From contig NZ_JARFYM010000006.1 in the NCBI RefSeq assembly GCF_030272705.1, positions 1-64,000 on the forward strand: a stretch of DNA of 64,000 nucleotides, given 5' to 3'. The notes beneath the pieces are model-generated. The model searched no databases. It was not told where the DNA came from and saw nothing but the letters and a program-made list of their open reading frames with translations. This document shows positions 8,812 through 16,744 of this stretch, piece after piece. The stretch comes from Rhizobium mayense (GTDB lineage Bacteria; Pseudomonadota; Alphaproteobacteria; Rhizobiales; Rhizobiaceae). Each line of letters starts with the position of its first letter. The first letter of the stretch is position 1. Both the position numbers and the translations under genes were made by a program.

Positions 8812-8850
8812 TGCGCCAACCCCCACTCCTCACGTTTTGAAGTTGGCGCA
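8812..8850. repeat. 9-bp inverted repeat, non-coding
   Basis: TGCGCCAAC (8812-8820) is repeated in inverse as GTTGGCGCA (8842-8850) with a 21-nt spacer. It lies between the ArsR gene and the convergent DUF465 gene. There is no T-run on either side, so it is not a typical intrinsic terminator. Confidence 0.45.
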
Positions 8851-8964
8851 TTCGTTTCGACTGGGAGCAGTCACCGTCTCTTACAAGGGAATTGTTTCAG
8901 GGCCCTCCAGGCCCACCTGTCTTCCTTGCCACGATCGGCGGCTTTGTCCTCGGAAGACGTTGCG

Positions 8965-9138
8965 TCAGTGGACTGACGATCTTAGACGTTGGATTTCGTC
9001 TTTAAGGCGCAGTTTCCTGCGTTTGATGTCTGCAATTTTGGTATCATTGATAGAGGGAGATGTCAGTGCAGAATGTAGCTCCTCCTCAAGAGCGACATGT
9101 TTCTTTTCGAGCGATTCAAGATGAGCTTGAACAGTCAT
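8965..9138 (-). CDS. Small DUF465 (YdcH-like) protein
   Basis: A 57-residue protein found by reading the minus strand: it begins MTVQAHLESLEKKHVALEEE, has a short turn (SPSINDTK), and ends IADIKRRKLRLKDEIQRLRS. The alternating charged/hydrophobic pattern with the KIADIKRRKLRLKDEI helix is characteristic of the DUF465/YdcH family of small helical-hairpin proteins of unknown function. A second member of the same family lies 230 bp away on the opposite strand (9368-9571). No partner or process is known. Confidence 0.85.
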   Translation of the reverse strand: MTVQAHLESLEKKHVALEEELHSALTSPSINDTKIADIKRRKLRLKDEIQRLRSSVH

Positions 9139-9367
9139 ATGACCCTTCCTTCCTCATGCGATCCCTGGCCATCCATCGCCAGGGCTCTAGGTGTCAACCT
9201 CGTGAGTGTGCCATAATATTGAACCCTTGTCGAAGGCCAAAACGTGGCCGACGGGCGGCAAATTCGTGATGAAGGATAACTTCCAGTTATCGCCATTTGG
9301 TGATAGGAGCTTGCGGAATTCATGAGGCGGAACGCGTGCGATTCCGCAAGGCATTGGGGAAATGGGC

Positions 9368-9571
9368 ATGGCCGATCAGGAACAGGCGGAAATCAGGCTG
9401 ATCGTGGCGCGATTGCGTCAGGAACATGAGGATTACGACGCCGCAATCGACGCCATGATCCAGACGGGCTGCGATGCCCTTCGCATCCAGCGGATGAAGA
9501 AGAAGAAGCTCGTCATCAAGGACAAGCTGACCAAGCTGGAAGACCAGATCATCCCCGACATTATCGCCTGA
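9368..9571 (+). CDS. Small DUF465 (YdcH-like) protein upstream of purE
   Basis: A 67-residue helical-hairpin protein (MADQEQAEIRLIVARLRQEH...) with the family signature ALRIQRMKKKKLVIKDKLTK. I chose the ATG at 9368 because GGGGA (9356-9360) is 7 nt upstream; the ATG at 9362 is too close to that site. It ends 16 nt before purE and is probably co-transcribed with purE-purK. Its function is unknown; the link to purine synthesis may be only positional. Confidence 0.85.
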   Translation: MADQEQAEIRLIVARLRQEHEDYDAAIDAMIQTGCDALRIQRMKKKKLVIKDKLTKLEDQIIPDIIA

Positions 9572-9587
9572 GGAGTAATACGCGACG

Positions 9588-10085
9588 ATGATGACAGAAA
9601 GACCACCCGTCGCCATCATCATGGGCAGCCAGTCCGACTGGGAAACCATGAAAAATGCCGCAGACACGCTGGAAGCGCTGGAGATCGCCTATGACGCGCG
9701 CATCATCTCCGCGCACCGCACGCCGGACCGGCTGGTGAACTTCGCCAAGGGCGCACGCGACGAAGGCTTCAAAGTGATCATCGCCGGTGCGGGCGGCGCC
9801 GCCCATCTTCCGGGCATGGCTGCCGCGATGACGCCGCTGCCGGTCTTCGGCGTGCCCGTGCAATCGCGCGCCCTGTCCGGCCAAGACAGTCTTCTTTCCA
9901 TCGTGCAGATGCCGGCAGGCATTCCCGTCGGCACGCTGGCGATCGGTAAGGCCGGCGCGATCAATGCCGCCCTTCTTGCCGCCGCCGTTCTGGCACTCGG
10001 CGACGAGGATATCGCCGAGCGGCTGGATGAATGGCGCGCCCGGCAGAGCGCTGCAGTCGCTGAATATCCGATGGACGACCTATGA
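9588..10085 (+). CDS. purE: N5-carboxyaminoimidazole ribonucleotide mutase PurE
   Basis: A 165-residue class I PurE that rearranges N5-CAIR to CAIR in cytoplasmic purine biosynthesis. The active-site loop [15 protein letters not shown], the SAHRTPDRL motif and [12 protein letters not shown] are all present. The next gene, purK, starts inside the purE stop (4-nt overlap), so the two consecutive enzymes are translationally coupled. ATG codons at 9588 and 9591 are both usable; an upstream AGGAG fits either. Its length matches bacterial PurE. Confidence 0.97.
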   Translation: MMTERPPVAIIMGSQSDWETMKNAADTLEALEIAYDARIISAHRTPDRLVNFAKGARDEGFKVIIAGAGGAAHLPGMAAAMTPLPVFGVPVQSRALSGQDSLLSIVQMPAGIPVGTLAIGKAGAINAALLAAAVLALGDEDIAERLDEWRARQSAAVAEYPMDDL

Positions 10086-11140
10086 CCGCGAAAACGATCG
10101 GCATCATCGGCGGCGGCCAGCTCGGCCGCATGCTGGCCATGGCTGCGGCCCGTTTGAACTTCCGTACGATCATCCTGGAGCCGCAAGCCGATTGCCCGGC
10201 TGCGCAGGTGGCGAACGATCAGATCGTGGCCGCCTATGACGACCCTGCCGCTCTCGCGGAGCTGGCGAAGCGCTGCGACCTCGTCACTTATGAATTTGAG
10301 AACGTACCGGTCGCTGCCGCCGAAAAACTCGCCAAGGATATTGCCGTCTACCCGCCGCCGAAAGCGCTGGAGATGGCGCAGGACAGGCTGACCGAAAAGC
10401 GCTTCATCAATGATTGCGGTATTCCGACCGCTCGTTTCCACGCCGTCGACAGCCAGGTTGATCTCGATGCTGCGCTTGCCGATTTTGGCGGACAGGGCGT
10501 ACTCAAGACCCGCCGCCTCGGCTATGACGGAAAAGGCCAGCGCGTATACCGGTCGCCCGCCGACAGCCCAGAAGGCGGCTATGCCGCGCTCGGCAGCGTG
10601 CCGCTGATTCTCGAAAGCTTCGTGGCGTTCGAACGGGAGATTTCCATCATTGCCGCCCGCGCCCTGGACGGTGCTGTTGCCTGCTATGATCCGGCGGAAA
10701 ATATTCACCGCAACGGCATCCTCCACACCTCTACCCTCCCCGCCAGCATCTCCGCTGAAACGGCCGCTGCAGCGCGCGTGGCAGCGGAGAAGATTCTGGC
10801 AGCGCTCGGCTATGTCGGCGTCATCGGCATCGAGTTCTTCGCGCTTGCCGACGGCAGCCTGGTCGCCAATGAAATGGCGCCGCGCGTTCACAACTCTGGC
10901 CACTGGACGGAGGCGGCCTGCGTCGTCTCTCAATTCGAGCAGCATATCCGCGCCGTCGCCGGCCTGCCGCTCGGCAATCCTGCGCGACATTCCGACTGTG
11001 TGATGCAGAATCTGATCGGCGATGATATCCTTTCGGTTCCCGATTGGCTGAGCCAGGACGACGTATTGGTACATCTCTACGGCAAGACGGAGTCGCGTCC
11101 TGGCCGCAAAATGGGCCATATCACACAGCTTCGCCGTTAA
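10082..11140 (+). CDS. purK: N5-carboxyaminoimidazole ribonucleotide synthase PurK
   Basis: A 352-residue ATP-grasp enzyme that converts AIR, ATP and bicarbonate to N5-CAIR, the PurE substrate. It opens with the dinucleotide-like [20 protein letters not shown], and shows the ATP-grasp segments [30 protein letters not shown] and the metal-binding region [20 protein letters not shown]...HNSGHWT. The start ATG overlaps the purE stop by 4 nt. A GC-rich hairpin followed by TTTT (11213-11234) lies downstream. Confidence 0.97.
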   Translation: MTAKTIGIIGGGQLGRMLAMAAARLNFRTIILEPQADCPAAQVANDQIVAAYDDPAALAELAKRCDLVTYEFENVPVAAAEKLAKDIAVYPPPKALEMAQDRLTEKRFINDCGIPTARFHAVDSQVDLDAALADFGGQGVLKTRRLGYDGKGQRVYRSPADSPEGGYAALGSVPLILESFVAFEREISIIAARALDGAVACYDPAENIHRNGILHTSTLPASISAETAAAARVAAEKILAALGYVGVIGIEFFALADGSLVANEMAPRVHNSGHWTEAACVVSQFEQHIRAVAGLPLGNPARHSDCVMQNLIGDDILSVPDWLSQDDVLVHLYGKTESRPGRKMGHITQLRR

Positions 11141-11168
11141 CGGCGCGGGGAAAAAACCCCTGACGTGG

Positions 11169-11197
11169 TTGACAGGACCCAGGCGACAGGGTATTTG
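11169..11197 (+). promoter_or_regulatory. Candidate sigma-70 promoter for rpmJ
   Basis: TTGACA (11169-11174) and TATTTG (11192-11197) are separated by 17 nt. This is the best -35/-10 pair in the purK-rpmJ gap. The predicted start would fall just upstream of the hairpin at 11213, so the hairpin would lie inside the rpmJ leader; see the finding. Confidence 0.4.
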
Positions 11198-11212
11198 CTG
11201 CCCACCCTAAAG

Positions 11213-11234
11213 AGCGCGCCCTGAGCGCGCTTTT
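11213..11234 (+). terminator. Intrinsic terminator downstream of purK
   Basis: AGCGCGC (11213-11219) pairs with GCGCGCT (11225-11231) over a 5-nt loop, followed by TTT and an AT-rich stretch. It would end the purE-purK transcript, or attenuate one from the promoter just upstream. Confidence 0.65.
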
Positions 11235-11293
11235 GATTGTTAAAGACACTGGGCGAATGTGACATTCCCCCACAAACATCGCGGATCAGAAAA

Positions 11294-11419
11294 ATGAAGA
11301 TCAAGAATTCGCTCAAGTCGCTCAAGGCGCGTCACCGTGACAACCGTCTGGTCCGCCGCAAGGGCCGCATTTATATCATCAACAAGCTGAACCCGCGCTA
11401 CAAGGCTCGTCAGGGCTGA
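11294..11419 (+). CDS. rpmJ: 50S ribosomal protein L36 (bL36), zinc-free form
   Basis: A 41-residue, very basic protein starting [20 protein letters not shown] and ending with an arginine/lysine-rich tail. It contains no cysteine, so it is the C-minus (YkgO-like) version that does not bind zinc; this longer form is the one usually found in rhizobia. It sits alone between purK and a TPR protein, with its own likely promoter upstream and two hairpins downstream (11432-11465). Confidence 0.93.
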   Translation: MKIKNSLKSLKARHRDNRLVRRKGRIYIINKLNPRYKARQG

Positions 11420-11431
11420 TTTTGCGTGGCG

Positions 11432-11465
11432 CCTGGCCCATGGCCAGGTCGACCGTTCAGCGGTC
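11432..11465 (+). terminator. Tandem hairpins downstream of rpmJ
   Basis: CCTGGCC-CAT-GGCCAGG (11432-11448) is followed by GACCG-TTCAG-CGGTC (11451-11465). Neither is followed directly by a T-run, so they may protect the 3' end of the rpmJ mRNA rather than act as a classical terminator. Confidence 0.4.
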
Positions 11466-11480
11466 GCTTGAGATGATCAC

Positions 11481-11497
11481 ATCAAAATTGTTTTGAT
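11481..11497. promoter_or_regulatory. 17-bp AT-rich palindrome upstream of TPR gene
   Basis: ATCAAAATTGTTTTGAT is a perfect 7-3-7 inverted repeat ending 21 bp before the TPR-protein start at 11519. Its size and symmetry suit a dimeric regulator's operator; I cannot name the regulator. Confidence 0.35.
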
Positions 11498-11518
11498 CTT
11501 CGACACTGGCGGGCTACT

Positions 11519-12148
11519 ATGCCAGCCATGCGCATTTTTGCTTTGTCATATCTGGCCCTGCCGATTCTCTTTGCTTTGACCGTTGTCACGCCGCATCTCG
11601 CCAAGGCGGATGATTCGAACATCGTCGAGAAGAAAGATCCGAACGCTGCATCCAGCAGCCTGTCGCCGAAGCAGCAGATCGACAATCTCTTCACAGCTTT
11701 GAAGCGCCAACGCGATCCCGAGCAGGCGAGCCTCATCGCCGACCAGATCCGTATGGAATGGAACGATTCCGGCAGTGCGACGATCAATCTTCTGATGCAA
11801 TGGGCCGACAAAGCCATCCAGGATAAGCGCAATGCCGCCGCCATGGATTTCCTTGATCAGGTCATCGCGCTGAAGCCTGACTATGTCGAGGGATGGAATC
11901 GACGGGCGACGCTGAACTTCGCCATCGGCGACTACCGCAAGTCGATGGAGGACATCAATCAGGTGCTTCGAATAGAGCCGCGCCACTTCGGCGCGCTCGC
12001 GGGCATGGCCGCAATCCTGAGCGAAACCGGCAACGACGAGCTGACGCTGAAGGCCTGGGAACGTTTCCTTGAAATCTATCCGGCCAATCGCGCGGCTCAG
12101 GAGCAGGTTAATACCCTTTCCGAAAAAATCGCCGGAAGCCGAACGTGA
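11519..12148 (+). CDS. Exported tetratricopeptide-repeat protein
   Basis: A 209-residue protein with a signal peptide (IFALSYLALPILFALTVV, cleavage likely near AKADD) and TPR repeats in the mature part. Recognisable units are AAAMDFLDQVIALKPDYVEG, RRATLNFAIGDYRKSMEDI and NQVLRIEPRHFGALAGMA. It is likely a periplasmic protein-binding module. Starts at 11519 or 11528 both precede the signal peptide. It reads in the same direction as the following hydrolase gene with an 89-bp gap, so it may be in the same transcript. No specific partner is identifiable. Confidence 0.85.
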   Translation: MPAMRIFALSYLALPILFALTVVTPHLAKADDSNIVEKKDPNAASSSLSPKQQIDNLFTALKRQRDPEQASLIADQIRMEWNDSGSATINLLMQWADKAIQDKRNAAAMDFLDQVIALKPDYVEGWNRRATLNFAIGDYRKSMEDINQVLRIEPRHFGALAGMAAILSETGNDELTLKAWERFLEIYPANRAAQEQVNTLSEKIAGSRT

Positions 12149-12237
12149 GGTTTGTCAACAGCGGACAAGCCTGCGACGGACAAGAGGTCATGAAAGTCGG
12201 ATAGGCTGATGGTCCCCAATATCTGCTTCATACCGCA

Positions 12238-13290
12238 ATGATCGATGCCCTGCTTCTCGCCATTGTTTTCCTTCTTGCCGTCGGCGCCGGTTTTTCGGCC
12301 TACAAAACGCGCGCCATAGAGCAGGCCTATCCCAATATCGGCGAGCTGACCGATATCGGCGATTTTCGAATGAACGCCCTTCATCTGCCGCGCCCGACCA
12401 CCGCCGATCTGCCGCCGCTGGTCTTCATCCACGGCGCAAGCGGCAATCTGCGCGACCAATTCGAAGCTTTTGCCGACCCGCTCGCTGGCCGGGCCGAAAT
12501 GCTGTTCGTCGATCGGCCCGGCCATGGCTATTCCGAACGTGGCGGCCCGGAGAACGCCCTGCCCTCCGGCCAGGCTGATGCGATCGCGAAACTGATGGAG
12601 AAGCGCGGCATCAAAAGCGCGATCATCGTCGGCCATTCCTTCGGCGGCGCCATCGCCGCAGCTTTCGGCATGCGCCACCCCGACAAGACGACCGGCCTGC
12701 TTTTTCTCTCACCGGCGACTCACCCTTGGCCGGGGGGCATCGACTGGTACTATAAGCTTGCGGCCATGCCGGTCTTCGGCTGGCTCTTCACCCATCTGTT
12801 GGTAATGCCGATCGGTCTGCGGCGCGTCGAAAGCGGCACGCTCGGCGTCTTCAGCCCCAATGAGCCGCCCGCCGATTATATCGAAAAGACAGCACCGGAA
12901 TTGGTGTTGCGGCCACGAACCTTTCGCAACAATGCCGCCGACGTCGCCAATCTCTTCACCTATGTTTCGGCGCAAGCGCCGCGCTACCGCGAGATCACCG
13001 CGCCAACCGTCATCATCACCGGCGACAGCGATGATATCGTCATGGAAGAGCTGCATTCACGCGGTCTGGCGCGCGACATCGTCGGCTCCGAGCTCGTCAC
13101 TATCCGCCATCTCGGCCACAAGCCGGACTATATTACGACCGATGTCGTCATCGTTGCGATGGAGCACCTCGCCGGCCAGTCACGCGACCTCCGGGCCTTT
13201 GCCCAGGAGGCGGAAGCCCGCCTCGCCAGCCTGAAAGCCTCGCTATCGACCGAAGCCCCCGCCTCGCCTCAAGCGGTTACGGGTTCATAA
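12238..13290 (+). CDS. Alpha/beta-fold hydrolase, membrane-anchored
   Basis: A 350-residue alpha/beta hydrolase with an N-terminal hydrophobic segment (residues 3-20) that probably anchors it to the membrane. The oxyanion-hole motif is VFIHGASGN, the nucleophile serine is in the elbow VGHSFGGA, a likely acid lies in ITGDSDDIV, and the catalytic histidine in RHLGHKPD. The substrate cannot be predicted. Its 3' end overlaps the convergent LysR gene by 22 bp. The family is certain; the role is not. Confidence 0.88.
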   Translation: MIDALLLAIVFLLAVGAGFSAYKTRAIEQAYPNIGELTDIGDFRMNALHLPRPTTADLPPLVFIHGASGNLRDQFEAFADPLAGRAEMLFVDRPGHGYSERGGPENALPSGQADAIAKLMEKRGIKSAIIVGHSFGGAIAAAFGMRHPDKTTGLLFLSPATHPWPGGIDWYYKLAAMPVFGWLFTHLLVMPIGLRRVESGTLGVFSPNEPPADYIEKTAPELVLRPRTFRNNAADVANLFTYVSAQAPRYREITAPTVIITGDSDDIVMEELHSRGLARDIVGSELVTIRHLGHKPDYITTDVVIVAMEHLAGQSRDLRAFAQEAEARLASLKASLSTEAPASPQAVTGS

Positions 13291-14210
13291 TTTGGGGCAT
13301 CGACAAACACTCGCGCCTGCGGCGTGGCGTCCACCGTTTGCCGCACGGCTTGCAGCATGATCGAGGCCAACCGCTCTGTCGCCGGATTTGCTTCCGCTTC
13401 GGCGCGATGCAGCACGAGGTCGAGCTTCGGCAGCGGCGGGAGGCCTGCTTCGCCCGCCGCCAACAGCCGCACCTTATCCGGCAAGCCAAGTGGCGTGCGC
13501 ACCGTCAAACCGAGCCCCGCCGCAGTCGCGGCCCAGAGCCCACCAAGGCTGGGGCTGACGAAGGAAATACGCCAGCCGATGTCGGCGTGATCGAGCACTT
13601 TGGTCGCGATCGTGCGCAATAGGCACGGCGCCTCCAAAGACGCGAGCGGTAGCGGCTCGCCGCCATCGGCATGCCAATGAATAGCGCCGTGCGCCGGACC
13701 GACCCAGCGCATCGGCACTTCGGCGATCCGATCGGTGTGGGCAGTGCGAAAACCGTCACTCCAGGCGAGCGCCAGATCGATCTTGCCGGATGTCACGCGC
13801 TCGATCAGCTCGGCATTGCGAACCACGCGCGCCTCGATACGCACCTTCGGATGCGCGCGGGCAAAGCGGCCGAGCACCTCCGGCAGCAGCGTCTCGCCGA
13901 AATCCTCCTGCAGGCCGAGCCGCACCCAGCCTTCCAGATCCACCCCATGGATTGCGGTCGCCGCCTCGTCGTTGAGATCCAGCAACCGCCGCGCATAGGC
14001 AAGCATGGTCTCACCGGCCTCCGTCAGCGCCAGCCCGCGCCCGGCCTTGCGGAAGATTGGCGTGCCCGCCTGTTCCTCCAGCTTCTTGAGCTGTGCGCTG
14101 ATCGCGGATGTCGAACGGCCGAGCCGGTCGGCCGCCTTGGCGAAGCTGCCAAGCTCCATGCCTGTCACGAAGCTGCGCAGCACATCGAGATCGAAGAGAA
14201 CTTTCCGCAT
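13269..14210 (-). CDS. LysR-family transcriptional regulator
   Basis: A 313-residue LysR protein. The N-terminal winged helix reads LDVLRSFVTGMELGSFAKAA followed by STSAISAQLKKLEEQAGTPIF; the remainder is a periplasmic-binding-like effector domain. I chose the ATG at 14208-14210; a TTG two codons upstream is the only alternative. It is divergent from the tautomerase/cupin/DUF4865 genes, the classical arrangement for a LysR regulator and its target operon, with a 110-bp AT-rich gap between. Its effector is unknown. Confidence 0.92.
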   Translation of the reverse strand: MRKVLFDLDVLRSFVTGMELGSFAKAADRLGRSTSAISAQLKKLEEQAGTPIFRKAGRGLALTEAGETMLAYARRLLDLNDEAATAIHGVDLEGWVRLGLQEDFGETLLPEVLGRFARAHPKVRIEARVVRNAELIERVTSGKIDLALAWSDGFRTAHTDRIAEVPMRWVGPAHGAIHWHADGGEPLPLASLEAPCLLRTIATKVLDHADIGWRISFVSPSLGGLWAATAAGLGLTVRTPLGLPDKVRLLAAGEAGLPPLPKLDLVLHRAEAEANPATERLASIMLQAVRQTVDATPQARVFVDAPNYEPVTA

Positions 14211-14320
14211 AGTCAACGATCCATATTTTTGGGACTATCGATCCAATATTATCTGATTTTCCGAATGATTATCTCGTGGCATGGTTGGGTCGTCAAGTGG
14301 ACAGATGACAGGAGTTTCCC

Positions 14321-14710
14321 ATGCCGTTCACGCGTATTTCCCTTCTCCGCGGCAAGTCGCCCGAATATCTGAAGACGCTCTCGGACAATTTCCATCGCGC
14401 AATGGTAGAGACTTTCGAGGTGCCGCCCACGGATCGCTTCCAGGAGATCCATCAGTTGGAACCCGGCGAACTGATCTTCGACCGCACCTATCTCGGCGGC
14501 CCGCGCTCGGACGATTACGTCTTTTTCCAGATTACCATCGGCAAACCGCGCTCGACGGAGGTCAAGAAGGCCTTCTTTCGCCGCCTCGTCACGCTGCTTG
14601 CGGATGAGCCGGGCATCCGGCCCGAAGACGTCATGATCAACATCGTCACGACGATGCGCGAGGACTGGTCCTTCGCGGATGGGATCGCGCAGATGATCGA
14701 ACAGGCCTGA
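14321..14710 (+). CDS. Tautomerase-superfamily protein
   Basis: A 129-residue protein of the 4-oxalocrotonate tautomerase/MIF superfamily (Tautomerase_2 type). After Met removal the N-terminal residue would be Pro (MPFTRISLLRGKS), the catalytic base of the superfamily. The later segments GLIFDRTYLGG-like and PEDVMINIVTTMREDWSFADG match the second beta-alpha-beta unit. It is first in a run with the cupin and DUF4865 genes (5-nt and 2-nt gaps), all divergent from a LysR regulator, so a small catabolic operon is likely. The substrate is unknown. Confidence 0.87.
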   Translation: MPFTRISLLRGKSPEYLKTLSDNFHRAMVETFEVPPTDRFQEIHQLEPGELIFDRTYLGGPRSDDYVFFQITIGKPRSTEVKKAFFRRLVTLLADEPGIRPEDVMINIVTTMREDWSFADGIAQMIEQA

Positions 14711-14715
14711 CGACG

Positions 14716-15105
14716 ATGAATCAGACAACTGACCGACAGGCACCCCCGATCCACCGCGCCGGCAGCGCCACTCAGCGTTCGCCTGACGCCAGCGCGCCCT
14801 TTTGGGTGGAAATGCTGGTCGAAAATGATGAAGACGGAGGGCTCACCGCCACGCGCTGCACGCTCGACCCTGGCACCATGACCCGTTGGCACACGCATCC
14901 GCATGGCCAGATTCTCTACGCGCTCTCGGGCGTCGGGCTTGCCGAGCGCGATGGTGACGCCCCGGTGAAGCTACGCGCCGGCGACTGCATCACCTTTGCG
15001 CCCGGCGAGCGTCATCGGCATGGCGCAACGCCGGGCAGCACTTTCGCCTACATCAGCATCCAGGCCGCACAGAACGGCAGTGCTGTGACCTGGCTGGAGG
15101 ATTGA
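14716..15105 (+). CDS. Small cupin-domain protein
   Basis: A 129-residue single cupin barrel. Metal-ligand motif 1 is seen in TRWHTHPHGQILYAL (three histidines) and motif 2 in APGERHRHGATPGST, so it should bind a divalent metal. Proteins of this type include hydroxynitrile lyases, dioxygenases and isomerases, so no reaction can be assigned. It starts 5 nt after the tautomerase gene and ends 2 nt before the DUF4865 start, supporting a shared mRNA. Confidence 0.87.
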   Translation: MNQTTDRQAPPIHRAGSATQRSPDASAPFWVEMLVENDEDGGLTATRCTLDPGTMTRWHTHPHGQILYALSGVGLAERDGDAPVKLRAGDCITFAPGERHRHGATPGSTFAYISIQAAQNGSAVTWLED

Positions 15106-15107
15106 CC

Positions 15108-15680
15108 ATGATCGCCATGCAATACAGCTTCACCCTGCCCGCCGATTACGACATGGCGATCATCCACCGCCGCATTCGCGACAAGGGGCCCATGCTCGAC
15201 AATTTTCCGGGCCTGAAGTTCAAGGCCTATCTCACAGCCCGGAAGGGCGGCGGAGCAACAGAAAGCCGGGAAAATCTCTACGCGCCCTTCTATGTCTGGG
15301 AGAAGGATGAGGGCTTGAGCAACTTCATCTGCGGCCCCGGCTTTGTCGGGCTGACGGATAGCTTCGGCTGGCCGCGGGTGAGGACATGGGTTGTCTGGCG
15401 CGCGGAAATCTCGCCGGATATCCACCATGCCCGGTTCGCCACCCGCGAGATCGTCCAGACGGAGCCCTATGCGCCGCTTGCCGAGATTCGTGAGCGCGAG
15501 AGCGATGCTGCCGCCAGCGACATCGCACGCGGCGAAGTGCTTGCTTCCGTCGCCGCCTTCGAGCCGACGAGTTGGACCCGAGTGCGCTTCCGTCTGCGTG
15601 CCGATCTGCCGAAAAGCATCTTGCGGCCGGGTGTCCAGGCCTACGATGTCGGCCACCTTTCCTTGCCGGGTGTCGGTTGA
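15108..15680 (+). CDS. DUF4865 family protein
   Basis: A 190-residue protein of the DUF4865 family (MIAMQYSFTLPADYDMAIIH...). It has an Arg/Asp-rich dimeric alpha+beta barrel look, with YAPFYVWEKDEGLSNFICG and GWPRVRTWVVW in the middle. The start ATG at 15108 has CTGGAGG 7 nt upstream. It is third in the LysR-linked tautomerase-cupin-DUF4865 set. The biochemical function is unknown; the neighbours suggest metabolism of a small organic acid or carbonyl compound. Confidence 0.82.
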   Translation: MIAMQYSFTLPADYDMAIIHRRIRDKGPMLDNFPGLKFKAYLTARKGGGATESRENLYAPFYVWEKDEGLSNFICGPGFVGLTDSFGWPRVRTWVVWRAEISPDIHHARFATREIVQTEPYAPLAEIRERESDAAASDIARGEVLASVAAFEPTSWTRVRFRLRADLPKSILRPGVQAYDVGHLSLPGVG

Positions 15681-15769
15681 AGTGTCACCGGGACAAAGTC
15701 GTTGTTTTAAAGAGGGGCGCGGCGCTTTATGGATGGATAGCCTTTCCGCAGCAGAAGAGTGTTCCCTCC

Positions 15770-16741
15770 ATGGTCGATATTGCATTGATAGAAGCCGCTC
15801 GCGCTCGCCTCGGCGGCCGCGCCCGGCGCACGCCCCTTCTCTCCTCCCCCTTCCTCGATGAAATCGCCGGGCGGCGGCTATTCGTGAAGGCGGAATGCCT
15901 GCAGCATTCCGGTTCCTTCAAATTCCGCGGCGGTTGGTCGGCCGTGTCTGCCTTGGAACCCTCTGTGCGCGCCAAGGGCGTCATCGCCTTTTCCTCCGGC
16001 AATCATGCCCAAGGCGTAGCGCTGGCCGCGCAACTGCACGGCGTTCCCGCCGTCATCGTCATGCCCACGGATGCGCCGAAGCTGAAGATAGCCAACACGC
16101 GTGCCTTCGGCGCCGAAGTCGTGCTTTACGATCGCATAAAGGAGGATCGCGACGAGATCGGCGCCCGGATCTCCAAGGAGCGCGGCTTGACGCTGATCAA
16201 GCCTTTCGACGAACCGCAGGTCATCGCCGGCCAGGGAACGGCCGGGCTGGAAATCGCCGAACAGGCGGCCGAAGAGGGCATCGATGCCGCCACCGTACTC
16301 GTCCCTTGCGGCGGTGGCGGCCTGACGTCCGGTATCGCGCTGGCACTCGAGGCTCGCGCCCCTGGCTTCAAGGTCCGCCCCTGCGAACCGAAGGACTTTG
16401 ACGACACCACCCGCTCGCTCGCCTCCGGCAAGATCGAACGCAATGCCGCGCTGCAGGGCTCGATCTGCGACGCCATCATCACCCCGCAGCCCGGCAACAT
16501 CACCTTTCCGATCTTGAAGCGTCTCTGCGGTCCCGGCGTGGTCGTGACCGACGAGGAAGCACTCGACGCCATGGCGCTGGCCTTCACTCGCCTCAAGATC
16601 GTCGTCGAACCGGGCGGCGCGGTGGCGCTGGCGGCAGCGCTCTTCCACGGCAAGGAGATCGACAGCGACACGGTGATCGCGGTCACATCTGGCGGCAATG
16701 TCGATACCGATGTCTTCGAGACGGCGCTGCACCGCCACTGA
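15770..16741 (+). CDS. Threonine/serine dehydratase-like PLP enzyme
   Basis: A 323-residue fold-type II PLP enzyme. The Schiff-base lysine is in HSGSFKFRGG (about residue 51), substrate-binding SSGNHAQG follows, and the phosphate loop is PCGGGGL. A short C-terminus without an ACT domain indicates a catabolic threonine/serine dehydratase or serine racemase rather than biosynthetic IlvA. The ATG at 15770 gives the conserved N-terminus (MVDIALIEAARARLGGRARR) although its ribosome site is weak. It follows DUF4865 by 89 bp and might belong to the same unit. Confidence 0.9.
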   Translation: MVDIALIEAARARLGGRARRTPLLSSPFLDEIAGRRLFVKAECLQHSGSFKFRGGWSAVSALEPSVRAKGVIAFSSGNHAQGVALAAQLHGVPAVIVMPTDAPKLKIANTRAFGAEVVLYDRIKEDRDEIGARISKERGLTLIKPFDEPQVIAGQGTAGLEIAEQAAEEGIDAATVLVPCGGGGLTSGIALALEARAPGFKVRPCEPKDFDDTTRSLASGKIERNAALQGSICDAIITPQPGNITFPILKRLCGPGVVVTDEEALDAMALAFTRLKIVVEPGGAVALAAALFHGKEIDSDTVIAVTSGGNVDTDVFETALHRH

Positions 16742-16744
16742 CGG

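Noticed and set aside
9689..11119. 476-codon minus-strand open frame opposite purE-purK
   Set aside because: Fully antisense to two unmistakable enzymes; composition is that of a shadow frame.
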